DNA of 37,099 nt from Curtobacterium pusillum (GCF_013359865.1 NZ_JABMCE010000067.1:1-37099); one strand, 5' to 3'. Numbered from the stretch's first letter, positions 15,500 through 24,931 are shown. Numbers and translations are program-made. The notes: generated by a model from the letters alone, not told the origin.

Positions 15500-16424
15500 T
15501 GTCGGAAACGCCCTCTGGGCACTCGTCCTGCCCGGCGTCGTCCTCGTCCTCGCCATCCTGGCCGCCAGCGGCAACGCCGCCCTGGCAGCACGAGACCGCG
15601 GGATACCGGTGCATGTTGGGGTCCTCTCGCCGTTCCGGGAAACCGGCCGGCTCCTCCGCCAACAACGTCGATCCGTGCTCGGCGCGGACTCCCTTCTGTG
15701 GCGGATCGGCGGGTCCGGGCTAGCCGTCGCCGCGTTCCTCGCCGCTCTCGCCGTTCCCGTCGGCGCTCTGGTACCACTGGACATTCCGGTCGGCGTGGTG
15801 TGGTTCAACGCCGTCGACGTCTCCCTCTGGGCCTTGTGGTGGCTGCTCGGGTGGGGCGGCAACAGCGTGCACCCGCTGATCGGCGGGTACCGGTTCCTGG
15901 CGCAGGCCCTGGCGTACGAGATCCCGCTGATGTTCGCCCTGACCGCCCCCGCCATCGGTGCGCAGAGCCTTCGGCTGACCGACGTGGTCGCCGCGCAGCA
16001 ACCGATCTGGTTCGCCCTGACAATGCCGGTCGCGTTCATCGTCTACTGCGCCTCCGTCACCGCGTTCTCCGCCTGGGGTCCGTTCGCGTTTCCCGCCGGC
16101 ACAGACATCGCCGGCGGTGTCCTCGGGGAACTCTCCGGCGTCGACCGACTGCTCGTTCTCGCCGGCAGATGGTGTCTGCTCGTGGTCGGCGCCGCATTCG
16201 CGGTGCCGATGTTCCTCGGCGGCGGAGCTGGTCCGTTGCTTCCGTCGGCGCTATGGGTGCTGTTGAAGACGTGTTTGCTGCTCGCCGTGTTCTTGCTGCT
16301 CGGACACGCGATGCCCGCGATCCGGCCGCAGCGGCTCGCGGAGCTGGGCTGGGTTGTCGTGTTGCCGCTGGTGCTGCTGCAACTGCTGGTCACGTCGGTG
16401 CTCGCCGTGATGGGGAAAGGATGA
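15492..16424 (+). CDS. nuoH: Complex I-like membrane subunit NuoH
   Basis: The product is 310 residues with about eight membrane segments. GGYRFLAQALAYEIPLM (residues 131-147) is the conserved NuoH motif. The quinone-channel loop, normally RAPFDLPEAESE with a later TEYSG, reads WGPFAFPAGTDI and then GELSG (residues 195-215). The acidic residues of the loop are thus mostly replaced, and only the last Glu remains. This suggests that quinone-linked proton gating is altered or lost. Start ATG 15492 overlaps the preceding gene by eight bases. No strong ribosome site is visible, so it is likely translationally coupled. Confidence 0.88.
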   Translation: MVDVGNALWALVLPGVVLVLAILAASGNAALAARDRGIPVHVGVLSPFRETGRLLRQQRRSVLGADSLLWRIGGSGLAVAAFLAALAVPVGALVPLDIPVGVVWFNAVDVSLWALWWLLGWGGNSVHPLIGGYRFLAQALAYEIPLMFALTAPAIGAQSLRLTDVVAAQQPIWFALTMPVAFIVYCASVTAFSAWGPFAFPAGTDIAGGVLGELSGVDRLLVLAGRWCLLVVGAAFAVPMFLGGGAGPLLPSALWVLLKTCLLLAVFLLLGHAMPAIRPQRLAELGWVVVLPLVLLQLLVTSVLAVMGKG

Positions 16425-16987
16425 CCGGGATGGCAACGATCGTGTTCTGGGTCGCGGCGGTCGTCGCGGTGCTCGCTGCCGCCGCAGTGTTCCGGGTGGA
16501 CTCGATGGCGCGCGCGACGTACGCGCTGGCGGTGTCGTTCATCGCCGTCGGCGTCACCGTGCTGGTGCTGCACCTGGACTTCATCGGGGTCATCACGATC
16601 CTGATGATGGTGATGGAGATGGCCATGATGGCGGTGTTCATGGTCTCCTATATGGGCATGAACCCGGCGCTGATGCCAATGGATATGACCCACAGCAAAC
16701 GCCCCGCGGCAGTGATCGCGGCCGCCGTGTTCGTCGGCCTCGCCGCAGCCGCGCTCTTCATCCCGTGGCCAGCCCGTGCCGGGACCGCGGCGGCGGACAC
16801 CACCCGTGCCCTTGGCGAGGCGATCATGAGCTCGAAAATGCTGGTGATGCTGACGATCAGCCCGATCCTGTTCGCCACGATCATCGCCGCCCTCGTCCTG
16901 GCGAACCCTCGTGGCCGGTACGACCGGCTCGGGGACGACCTCCAGAATGCCCCCGCTGACCCGGAGCCGGGAGGTGTCGGACGATGA
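16421..16987 (+). CDS. nuoJ: Complex I-like membrane subunit NuoJ
   Basis: The product is 188 residues with five membrane segments. DFIGVITILMMVMEMAMMAV covers the third segment, where NuoJ normally has a YVGA pi-bulge; here it is methionine-rich with an added Glu. Loop and helix ends are also Met-rich (SYMGMNPALMPMDMTHS). Whether this reflects metal affinity or drift is unknown. The ATG at 16421 overlaps the nuoH stop (ATGA). An ATG at 16430 with AAAGGA eight bases upstream is an equally good start. Confidence 0.85.
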   Translation: MTGMATIVFWVAAVVAVLAAAAVFRVDSMARATYALAVSFIAVGVTVLVLHLDFIGVITILMMVMEMAMMAVFMVSYMGMNPALMPMDMTHSKRPAAVIAAAVFVGLAAAALFIPWPARAGTAAADTTRALGEAIMSSKMLVMLTISPILFATIIAALVLANPRGRYDRLGDDLQNAPADPEPGGVGR

Positions 16988-17286
16988 CGCTGCAACTCGT
17001 TCTGCTCGTCGTGGCTGCGCTGTTCGCCATCGGACTGTACGGCGCGATCTCGCAGCAGGTGGTGGTGATGGTGATGATGGGCATCGAGGTGATGATCAAC
17101 GCCGTCATCCTCGCCGCCGCCGCGTTCTGGTGGTACCTCGCACCGACGGTCGATGGGCAGGTGCTGCTGCTGGTGATCATCGCGGCGATGACGATCGAGA
17201 TGGCGATGGGCTTCGCGGTTGCGACGATCCTGCACCGTTCCCGGAACTCCGACATGACCGATTCTGCGACGGACCTCAGCCAGTGA
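16984..17286 (+). CDS. nuoK: Complex I-like membrane subunit NuoK
   Basis: The product is 100 residues with three membrane segments. The two membrane glutamates of the E-channel are kept, in MMGIEVMINAV and AMTIEMAMGFA, so proton or ion movement through this subunit is plausible. The ATG overlaps the nuoJ stop. The length matches bacterial NuoK. Confidence 0.93.
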   Translation: MTLQLVLLVVAALFAIGLYGAISQQVVVMVMMGIEVMINAVILAAAAFWWYLAPTVDGQVLLLVIIAAMTIEMAMGFAVATILHRSRNSDMTDSATDLSQ

Positions 17287-19112
17287 GCGCCGCGCTGATC
17301 ACCGCCATCATCCTGCCCGCCCTCGTCGGAGCCGCACTGGCGACAGCTGGACGCTTCGCCGAACGGATCGCCGTTCCCGTCAGCCTCTTCACGGCAGCGG
17401 TCATGGCGATCGCAGCGACCATTGCAGCCATCACGGGTGCCGAGGTGACCGGCGGGGTGCCTGCGATGCTTGGCGCCCCTGGCCCGGATCTCCGCGTCGA
17501 CGCGCTGGCCGCTGTCGTCCTGCCGACCGTGGTATGGATCGGATTCCTCGTCCTCGTGTTCGCGACTGCGGACCGGACCCGACCGGCGGCGCGGTTCCAC
17601 GGGCTGATGCTGCTCTTCCTCGCTGCCGTCGTCGTCACCGTGACCGCAACCGGCCTGCCATTGCTCCTCGCCGCATGGGAGGTGATGGGCGCCACCTCCT
17701 ACGCGCTCATCGGATTCCGCTGGCAAGACCGGAACCGCGTCGCCGGTGGATTCACCGCGTTCACTGTCACCCGCGCCGGGGACCTCGGCCTGTACCTCGC
17801 CGCTGGCGCCGTCGTCGCCGGCGGCGGCTCCTGGTCGCTGACCGCACTGCAGTCGCTGCCAGGCCCCTGGGTGCACGTCGCTGCCGCAGGATTGCTCGCT
17901 GCCGGCTTCGGGAAGGCAGCGCAGCTGCCGTTCTCGTTCTGGATCTCCCGCGCCATGGAGGGCCCCAGCGCGGTGAGTGCGCTGCTGCACTCCGCAGCGA
18001 TGGTCGCCATGGGCGGGTACCTGCTCCTCCGCGTCGAACCGCTCCTGAACGTGACCGGCTGGGCAGGTCCGACGGCGGCGTGGCTGGGCGTCACGACCGC
18101 GATCGTCCTCGGTGTCATCGCACTGTCGCAGCGGGACGTGAAGCAGGTCCTCGCCGCGTCGACGGCATCCCAGCTGGGGTTCGTCGTCCTCGCCGCTGGC
18201 GTCGGCTCGGTCAGCGGCGGCACCGCGCAGCTCGTCGCACACGCCGCCACGAAAGCGCTGCTGTTCCTCACCGCGGGCGCATGGCTGACGGCCACCGGGA
18301 CGAAACAATTCACCGGTCTCCGCGGCGTCGCCGCCCGCTGGCCCGCGGTCGGCGTCCTCGCGACCGTCGGTGCGTTGTCGCTGGCCGGCCTGCCACCGTT
18401 GTCGCTCTGGTACGCCAAGGACGTCGTCCTCGCCGCAGCATTGGAGGAAGAACCCTGGTTGTATGCGGCGGGCCTGGCCGGAGCGGCACTTGCAGCGGCT
18501 TACTCCGCCCGGATCATCGCGCTGCTGTGGCGGCGTGCCGGCACACCGGAAGCGTCCTGGGACGACGAAGAGCGCGGCACCCGGCGGGTGCCACGCCTCG
18601 CGGTCGTCCCGATGGTGGTGCTTGCCGTTGCCGCAGCCGGACTTGCGCTTCTCGGCACACCGCTGTTGCATCCGATGCTCGCTCCGCTTTCCGGGACGTC
18701 GGTGTCGTGGCCGGAGCTCGCGGCGTCCGGGGCAATCGCGGTGGTCGTGGTCCTGTTGACTCTGTGGCGCACACCCACAGTCCGCAGTGGGATGCACTGG
18801 TTCGGGCTGGAGCGGGCAGCCGTTGCCGTCATCGCCACGCCGACACTGCGACTCGCCGCCGCGCTCGCGCGTCTGGACGACCGCTACGGCACGGCAGTCG
18901 ATCGGTCGGGCCGTGCGCTCGAGCAGACCGCCCGAGCCGCGCGCGCTCTTGATCAGCGTGGCCCCGCCGCCGTGACGGGGTGGATCGGTTCCGCCGTCGC
19001 GGTCCTCGGTCGACTGGCTCGGCGACCGCAGACCGGCCAGGTGCACCACTACTACATCGGCGCGACCGTGACCGTCGCTGCCGCAGCTGTCCTGCTCTTG
19101 GTCGTGAGGTGA
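17283..19112 (+). CDS. nuoL: Antiporter-like complex I subunit NuoL
   Basis: The product is 609 residues of the Mrp-antiporter family. It retains the fifth-segment Glu (LLAAWEVMGATSYALIGFR) and the seventh-segment Lys (GFGKAAQLPFSFWI). It also keeps MEGPSAVSALLHSAAMVAMG and the eighth-segment Lys region (QRDVKQVLAASTASQLGF). WLPDAMEGP reads WISRAMEGP, losing the usual Asp. The C-terminal lateral helix is present but ends early, after a last segment at about residue 600. The start is a GTG at 17283 overlapping the nuoK stop (GTGA). Confidence 0.92.
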   Translation: MSAALITAIILPALVGAALATAGRFAERIAVPVSLFTAAVMAIAATIAAITGAEVTGGVPAMLGAPGPDLRVDALAAVVLPTVVWIGFLVLVFATADRTRPAARFHGLMLLFLAAVVVTVTATGLPLLLAAWEVMGATSYALIGFRWQDRNRVAGGFTAFTVTRAGDLGLYLAAGAVVAGGGSWSLTALQSLPGPWVHVAAAGLLAAGFGKAAQLPFSFWISRAMEGPSAVSALLHSAAMVAMGGYLLLRVEPLLNVTGWAGPTAAWLGVTTAIVLGVIALSQRDVKQVLAASTASQLGFVVLAAGVGSVSGGTAQLVAHAATKALLFLTAGAWLTATGTKQFTGLRGVAARWPAVGVLATVGALSLAGLPPLSLWYAKDVVLAAALEEEPWLYAAGLAGAALAAAYSARIIALLWRRAGTPEASWDDEERGTRRVPRLAVVPMVVLAVAAAGLALLGTPLLHPMLAPLSGTSVSWPELAASGAIAVVVVLLTLWRTPTVRSGMHWFGLERAAVAVIATPTLRLAAALARLDDRYGTAVDRSGRALEQTARAARALDQRGPAAVTGWIGSAVAVLGRLARRPQTGQVHHYYIGATVTVAAAAVLLLVVR

Positions 19113-19114
19113 TC

Positions 19115-20602
19115 GTGCTCAGTCTGATCGTGTTCCTTCCCGTTGTCGTCGCGGCGGTCCTCGCCCTGACGCGATCGATGTCCGGACGGGCAGCCGCGTG
19201 GGTGTGGCTGATGACGAGCATCGTGGAGCTCGTCCTCGGGGTCCTCGCGTCCATCCCCGGATCCACCGTGTCGGGACTGCGCTGGGAGGAGCGAATTGAG
19301 TGGATGCCGAGCGTCGGCACCAGCTACCACCTCGGTGTTGACGGTTTCTCGGCACCATTGCTGCTCCTGACCGACGTCGTGTTCCTCGCCTGCGCGCTCT
19401 GGGCGATGCGGGACACTGACCGGCCCCGCCCGCAGGCTGCACTCTTCCTGTCCCTCCAGACCACGTGTCTTGGGGTGTTCGCCGCGCAGGACCTGCTGGT
19501 CTTCTTCGTGTTCTTCGACCTGTCCATCGTCGGCATGTACTTCGTGATCGCCGGGTGGGGACACGGCGACCATCAGCGGTCCGCGTTGCGGTTCTTCCTC
19601 TACACGTTCCTCGGATCTCTGGCGCTGCTGCTCGGCTTCATTGGCCTTTACCTCGGCTCCGCACCGCACACGTTCGACATGGTCGAGCTCACCCGGAACG
19701 GCGTCACCGGCACACCCCTGGCCGCCGGCGCCGTTCTCGCCGCGCTCGTCGTGGGTTTCGCGGTCAAAACCCCCACGGTGCCGTTCCACTCCTGGCTGCC
19801 GCCGGCACATACCGACGCACCCGCCATTGGCTCTGTCGTCCTCGCGAGTGTCCTGTTGAAGATGGGCACGTACGGGTTCCTCCGCATCGCGATGCCGATG
19901 CTCCCGGACGCGTGGAGGTCCTGGTCCTGGGTGATTGTCATTGTCGGCATCGTGTCCGTGCTGTACGGAGCGCTCGTCGCGCTCGCGCAGACGAACGTGA
20001 AGCGGTTGATCGCGTACACATCGGTGAACCACATGGGCTACGTCGTGCTCGCCGTCGGCGCCGCGGGCATGACCGGGGCAACCTCTGCGCAGGCGCACCA
20101 GCTGGCGATCACCGGCGCGACCGTGCAGATGGTGTCGCACGGACTCATCACCGGGGCGCTGTTCCTCCTCGCGGGCGTCCTCCACGACCGGCGGGGCAGC
20201 TACGAGATCAGCGACTACAGCGGCCTCGCGAAGCCCGCCCCACGGTTCTCCGGACTCTTCGCCATTGCCGCGTTCGCGTCACTCGGGATCCCCGGCTTCA
20301 GTGGCTTCATCGCCGAGTTCCAGATCTTCGCCGGCAGCATCGGTGCAACAGCAATCGCCGCGATCGCGCTGCCAGGGATCCTCATCACCGCAGCCCTGTT
20401 CCTCCGCACCGTGCAGAAGCTGCTCACCGGACCCACGGAACACCTCGCCGACGGATTCACCGACGTCACCGCTCGGGAGACCGTGACGGTCGGGGCGCTC
20501 CTGCTGCTCTCCCTGGCGATTGGTGTGGTACCCGGACCGTTGCTGCAGCTCATCGCTCCCGCCGCCCGACAGCTCGCCGCACTGGTCGGAGGTCCCGCGT
20601 GA
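19115..20602 (+). CDS. nuoM: Antiporter-like complex I subunit NuoM
   Basis: The product is 495 residues. It has the NuoM signatures FFVFFDLSIVGMYFVIAGWG, GFAVKTPTVPFHSWLPPAH, LLKMGTYGFLR, VKRLIAYTSVNHMGYV and FSGFIAEFQIF. The proton-path lysines and the last-segment Glu are retained, but the fifth-segment Glu is Asp (D135). GTG 19115 was preferred to GTG 19109 because GAGGTGATC directly precedes it, and the protein then starts VLSLIVFLP as family members do. Confidence 0.92.
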   Translation: MLSLIVFLPVVVAAVLALTRSMSGRAAAWVWLMTSIVELVLGVLASIPGSTVSGLRWEERIEWMPSVGTSYHLGVDGFSAPLLLLTDVVFLACALWAMRDTDRPRPQAALFLSLQTTCLGVFAAQDLLVFFVFFDLSIVGMYFVIAGWGHGDHQRSALRFFLYTFLGSLALLLGFIGLYLGSAPHTFDMVELTRNGVTGTPLAAGAVLAALVVGFAVKTPTVPFHSWLPPAHTDAPAIGSVVLASVLLKMGTYGFLRIAMPMLPDAWRSWSWVIVIVGIVSVLYGALVALAQTNVKRLIAYTSVNHMGYVVLAVGAAGMTGATSAQAHQLAITGATVQMVSHGLITGALFLLAGVLHDRRGSYEISDYSGLAKPAPRFSGLFAIAAFASLGIPGFSGFIAEFQIFAGSIGATAIAAIALPGILITAALFLRTVQKLLTGPTEHLADGFTDVTARETVTVGALLLLSLAIGVVPGPLLQLIAPAARQLAALVGGPA

Positions 20603-21978
20603 ACATGAACTACGGCGCGCTCCTGCCGGAGATCATCATGATGGGCGGCGCGATCGTCGCGCTCCTCGGCGGCAGCTTCCTGCCCCGACGCAGGCAGGCG
20701 CTCGTGACCTGGTTCGCGATCGCCGTGGCGTGCGGCAGCGCCGCTACGGCCGCCGTGAGCACCCGACCACCGACCGTCTTCAGTGACAGCTACGCGCTCG
20801 ACAACGCGACAACGACGATCAGGATCCTCGTACCGTTGGCGACCGCGGTCGTGATGCTCATCGGGCGACAGGAGTTCCGTGGCTCGGCTCGGGAGAGTGA
20901 GACCGCGTCGCTGCTGCTCCTCGCGGCACTCGGCACGGTCGTCCTCGCCGGCGCCAACGACCTGCTCATCGTCGCCACCGGGTTCCTCCTAGCGACCGTG
21001 CCGCTCTACGCGTTGATCGGACTGTCCCGATCCCCGGCCGCAGCCGAAGCGACCATAAAGACGTACCTGCTGGGCGCGATCTTCGGCGTCGTGATGGTCT
21101 TCGGCATCACCGTCCTCGTCGGTGTCGCCGGCGGCAGCACCTACCCTGAGCTCCAACAGGCGCTGCCACACGTGCCGGCGGCAGCGATCGCGCTCGGATT
21201 CATCGGGGTCCTCGCCGGCCTGCTATTCAAAGCCGGAGCGGTCCCGGGACATTTCTGGGTTCCGGATGCTGCCGAGGGCGCCGGTATCGGCATTGCCGCG
21301 TTCATCACCACCGTCCCGAAGCTCGGGGCGCTGATCGCACTGGCACGCGTCGTCGACGTCATACCCGGCACCGTGAACGCGCCGCTGCTGGTCGGTGTGC
21401 TCGCCGCCGCGAGCATGATCCTCGGCACCCTCGCGGCATTCTGGCAACGCAGCGCCCCGCGACTCCTCGGCTGGTCCACGGTTGGCCAGGTCGGGTTCCT
21501 GCTGATGCCCGTCGCCGTCATTGGCGCCGAACCGTCGGCGCGCGCCGCCCTGCTGATGTACCTGGTGTTCTACGCCGTGACCAACCTCGCCCTGTTCGCC
21601 GCGATAGCCGCGCTTCCGGGCCGCACGACAATCCCCTCCTGGCGCGGAGCGGCGCGGGAACATCCCGTCATCACCAGTGTCGTCCTCGTTGGCCTGCTGA
21701 GCCTTGTCGGGACACCGCCAACCGCCGTCTTCGTCGGCAAGCTCGCCGTGTTTACTGCTACTTGGCAGGGCGGGATGCCGTGGCTGGTGGTCATCGCCGC
21801 AGCCGTCTCGGTCGCGTCGCTGTTCTACGCACTCCGTTGGGTGTCAGTGGCCTTCCAAGCACCGACGGAACCTCGGCCTCACCCCGCCGCAGTTCAGCTG
21901 CAGGCGGTCACCGCCGTGACGCTCGGTGCGCTGGTCATCGTCGCCGTCGCCAGCAGTCCGCCCCTCTTGCAGTTGTGA
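20599..21978 (+). CDS. nuoN: Antiporter-like complex I subunit NuoN
   Basis: The product is 459 residues. It retains the lysines in LFKAGAVPGHFWVPDAAEGA and TTVPKLGAL. The fifth-segment Glu that normally precedes LLSLPLYAL is replaced by L130 (GFLLATVPLYAL), so the usual Glu-Lys pair of the proton path is broken here. The GTG start has GGAGG six bases upstream and overlaps the nuoM stop. It is the last gene of the operon. No clear terminator follows. Confidence 0.9.
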   Translation: MNMNYGALLPEIIMMGGAIVALLGGSFLPRRRQALVTWFAIAVACGSAATAAVSTRPPTVFSDSYALDNATTTIRILVPLATAVVMLIGRQEFRGSARESETASLLLLAALGTVVLAGANDLLIVATGFLLATVPLYALIGLSRSPAAAEATIKTYLLGAIFGVVMVFGITVLVGVAGGSTYPELQQALPHVPAAAIALGFIGVLAGLLFKAGAVPGHFWVPDAAEGAGIGIAAFITTVPKLGALIALARVVDVIPGTVNAPLLVGVLAAASMILGTLAAFWQRSAPRLLGWSTVGQVGFLLMPVAVIGAEPSARAALLMYLVFYAVTNLALFAAIAALPGRTTIPSWRGAAREHPVITSVVLVGLLSLVGTPPTAVFVGKLAVFTATWQGGMPWLVVIAAAVSVASLFYALRWVSVAFQAPTEPRPHPAAVQLQAVTAVTLGALVIVAVASSPPLLQL

Positions 21979-22359
21979 CACTCTTGGCCGCCAAGCTCCT
22001 CGTTGCTGCTTGCGGGATGTCGACCGTTGGCAGACTGAACCCTGCCTTCTTCGCGCGCGCCAACAGCGGGGCTTTGGATCGCTTTTGTGCCCAATGTCTT
22101 GCCGCGTTCAGCGTGCTCTTAGGCCACGCACTAATGGCTGCTATGGAGCTCCCTCGCGTTTCCCCTTCGATCGTTCAACGGGACGACCCGGGTGAACCGG
22201 TGGATGATCAGCCGCGGTATCGGCCACGCCGTCGTCCAAGGTCCCAATGACCGGGTCCTTCTGCAGGGGTTCGGATCGCGCCGCAAACCAGATGCACGTT
22301 CACTCCGAACTACCTGGGAAGCACACGCCATCACGGCACCCGTCGGAGGAGACCCCATC
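21979..22359. other. Intergenic stretch without recognised gene
   Basis: These 381 bases between nuoN and the DUF4383 gene hold short open frames on both strands with no recognised motif and no convincing ribosome site. I see no strong hairpin with a T-run. It may contain the DUF4383 promoter or a decayed gene. Confidence 0.5.
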
Positions 22360-22821
22360 ATGACCAGCACCGCAGCAACTGCCCGCACCGGGTACGGCCG
22401 CACCCTGACTCAGAAGGGCGCCCTCGTCTTCGGAGTCGTGTTCCTCATCGTCGGCATCGCCGGCTTCATCCCCGGACTCACGATGGACATGGGCTCGATG
22501 TCCGTCGCCGGCCACGGCTCGATGGCGATGCTCCTCGGCCTGTTCCAGGTGTCCGTCCTGCACAACATCGTGCACCTGCTCTTCGGCATCGTCGGCCTCA
22601 TCGCCGCCCGCACCGCCGTCGCAGCTCGGCTGTATCTCCTGGTCGGCGGCATCGTCTACGCCGTCCTGTTCATCTACGGCCTGTTCACCGCCGGCATGAT
22701 GGGCGGCGCGAACTTCGTCCCCCTCAACAGCGCCGACAACTGGCTGCACCTGATCCTCGCCGTCGCGATGATCGTCCTTGGCATCGTGCTGCCTCGAGCC
22801 GGTGCCACCCGACGCGCCTGA
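22360..22821 (+). CDS. DUF4383 membrane protein
   Basis: The product is 153 residues with four membrane segments. The family hallmarks VLHNIVHLLFGIVGL and NSADNWLHLILA give repeated HN/H and D-N-W-L-H motifs in the membrane. The loop MDMGSMSVAGHGSMAM is Met/His-rich, which fits a metal-stress setting, but the family has no assigned function. GGAGGAG precedes the ATG. The gene stands alone, with a very strong terminator 18 bases downstream. Confidence 0.85.
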   Translation: MTSTAATARTGYGRTLTQKGALVFGVVFLIVGIAGFIPGLTMDMGSMSVAGHGSMAMLLGLFQVSVLHNIVHLLFGIVGLIAARTAVAARLYLLVGGIVYAVLFIYGLFTAGMMGGANFVPLNSADNWLHLILAVAMIVLGIVLPRAGATRRA

Positions 22822-22838
22822 TCGACGCATCAGCCGGT

Positions 22839-22873
22839 AATGGCCGCGTCCCCGCACTGGGGACGCGGCCATT
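22839..22873. terminator. Very strong hairpin terminator
   Basis: A 15-bp perfect G+C-rich stem (22839-22853 / 22859-22873) with the loop GCACT lies just after the DUF4383 stop codon. There is no long T-run, which is common for actinobacterial terminators. Confidence 0.8.
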
Positions 22874-22976
22874 GCCCGTTCCGGAGCCTCCATCAGTCCT
22901 CGGCCTGTGAGCCCGACGGGCACGACGCTCGTCTGCTCTCCGGCGCATCCGGTGGTGCGCAGTCCGCTCCTTCGCC

Positions 22977-23001
22977 TACTATCTTCGTGTGCACGTAGAT
23001 A
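22977..23001 (+). promoter_or_regulatory. Promoter and operator of the KmtR-like/CDF operon, leaderless start
   Basis: TACTAT (22977-22982) fits a -10 box and would set the transcription start at about 22989, exactly the GTG start codon, giving a leaderless mRNA. Overlapping it is a 22-base inverted repeat (22980-23001): TATCT and AGATA outer arms, CGTG and CACG inner arms, one T/T mismatch. This is well placed for autorepression. Confidence 0.6.
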
Positions 23002-23347
23002 AGCAGCCCTGCGGGCTTAGCCCGGAGTCGGAGTACGTCGAGCTGGCGGTCGAGGTGTTCGCGATGCTCGCGGACGCGACGCGGGTGAAGATCATCCTCG
23101 CGCTTCGCAGCGCGGAGGAGATGTCCGTGAACCACCTCGCGGACGTCGTGGACAAGAGCCCGGCCGGGGTGTCGCAGCACCTGGCGAAGCTCCGCTTGGC
23201 GCGCATCGTGTCGACGCGTCGTGAGGGCACGACGGTGTTCTACCGGCTGACCGATGAGCACGCGTCGGAGCTCGTCATCGACGCCGTGAAGCAAGCCGAG
23301 CACGCGATCGGTGCGGCCCCGCACCACCGTGTTGAGGCGGCAAGCGC

Positions 23348-23351
<4 letters not shown>
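22989..23351 (+). CDS. ArsR/SmtB-family Ni/Co-type repressor (KmtR-like)
   Basis: The product is 120 residues. The winged helix has the recognition region KSPAGVSQHLAKLRLA (residues 56-71). The C-terminal metal-site residues are H91, E104, H105, H112 and H113. The spacing nearly matches the five ligands reported for Mycobacterium KmtR (H88, E101, H102, H110, H111), a Ni(II)/Co(II) sensor that controls a CDF exporter. The next gene here is also a CDF exporter, overlapping by four bases. The first residues (HVDKQPC) are not part of that site. The GTG start has no Shine-Dalgarno site and appears leaderless. Confidence 0.85.
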
Positions 23352-24412
<1,061 letters not shown>

Positions 24413-24432
24413 GCATCACGAAAGGAAGCAGC

Positions 24433-24720
24433 ATGTCCGTCGTCAAGATCAACGCGATCACCGTCCCCGAGGGCAAGGGGGCGGACCTCGAAGCCCGCTT
24501 CGTCGGTCGGAACCACGACGTGGAACAGCAGCCCGGGTTCGAGAGTTTCCAACTGCTCCGCCCCGTGCACGGCGAGAGCCGCTACTTCGTTGTCTCCACC
24601 TGGGCAGACGAGGACGCCTACCAGGCGTGGCGGGCCGGGCAGGCCGGCGCGCACCACGGCGGCAGTAACCCGGTCGCCACCGGTGCCGAGCTGCTTGAGT
24701 TCGAGACCGTCGTCCTCTGA
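24433..24720 (+). CDS. MhuD-like heme-degrading / antibiotic-biosynthesis-type monooxygenase
   Basis: This 95-residue ABM-fold dimer subunit places N7, W66 and H75 at the same numbers as the heme-binding and catalytic residues of Mycobacterium MhuD. The motif TWADEDAYQAWRAGQAGAHH carries the last two. It may cleave heme to release iron without a separate reductase. The closest other reading is a general ABM protein. AAAGGAAG precedes the ATG, 20 bases after the CDF stop, so it is probably in the same operon. A heme-ring opener beside a Ni/Co exporter may deal with metal-damaged heme, but that is inference. Confidence 0.75.
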   Translation: MSVVKINAITVPEGKGADLEARFVGRNHDVEQQPGFESFQLLRPVHGESRYFVVSTWADEDAYQAWRAGQAGAHHGGSNPVATGAELLEFETVVL

Positions 24721-24740
24721 CACGAGGTGCGCTCGGAGCA

Positions 24741-24778
24741 CCCGGGAGAAGCGCGGCACTTCGCCTACTTCTCCCGGG
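24741..24778. terminator. Terminator after the CDF/monooxygenase operon
   Basis: A perfect 11-bp stem (24741-24751 / 24768-24778) with a 16-base loop lies 20 bases after the monooxygenase stop. Confidence 0.75.
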
Positions 24779-24906
24779 GCCCGGCCGCCATCGACGCGAG
24801 CACGAGCTCCGGCGAAGTAGTAGATCGGCACTCGTCAGTGCAAAGGGCTAGCTGAATGTCCGCCGGTCGTGCCAAGATGGTCCTGCGTTCATAGTGCGCG
24901 CCCACA

Positions 24907-24931
24907 GCCGGTCCTCTGGATCGGCTTTTTT
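24907..24931 (+). terminator. Intrinsic terminator with T6 run, repeat unit 1
   Basis: An 8-bp stem (24907-24914 / 24918-24925, one G-T pair) with a TCT loop is followed by TTTTTT. A complete intrinsic terminator is rare in this window. No recognised gene ends before it. The 3' part of the stem plus the tail, CGGCTTTTTTCATGCC (24922-24937), recurs at 25064-25079. Confidence 0.75.

Noticed and set aside
22131..22403. Minus-strand ORF opposite the DUF4383 start
   Set aside because: It has Arg-rich shadow composition, overlaps a well-supported gene with a good ribosome site, and shows no motif.
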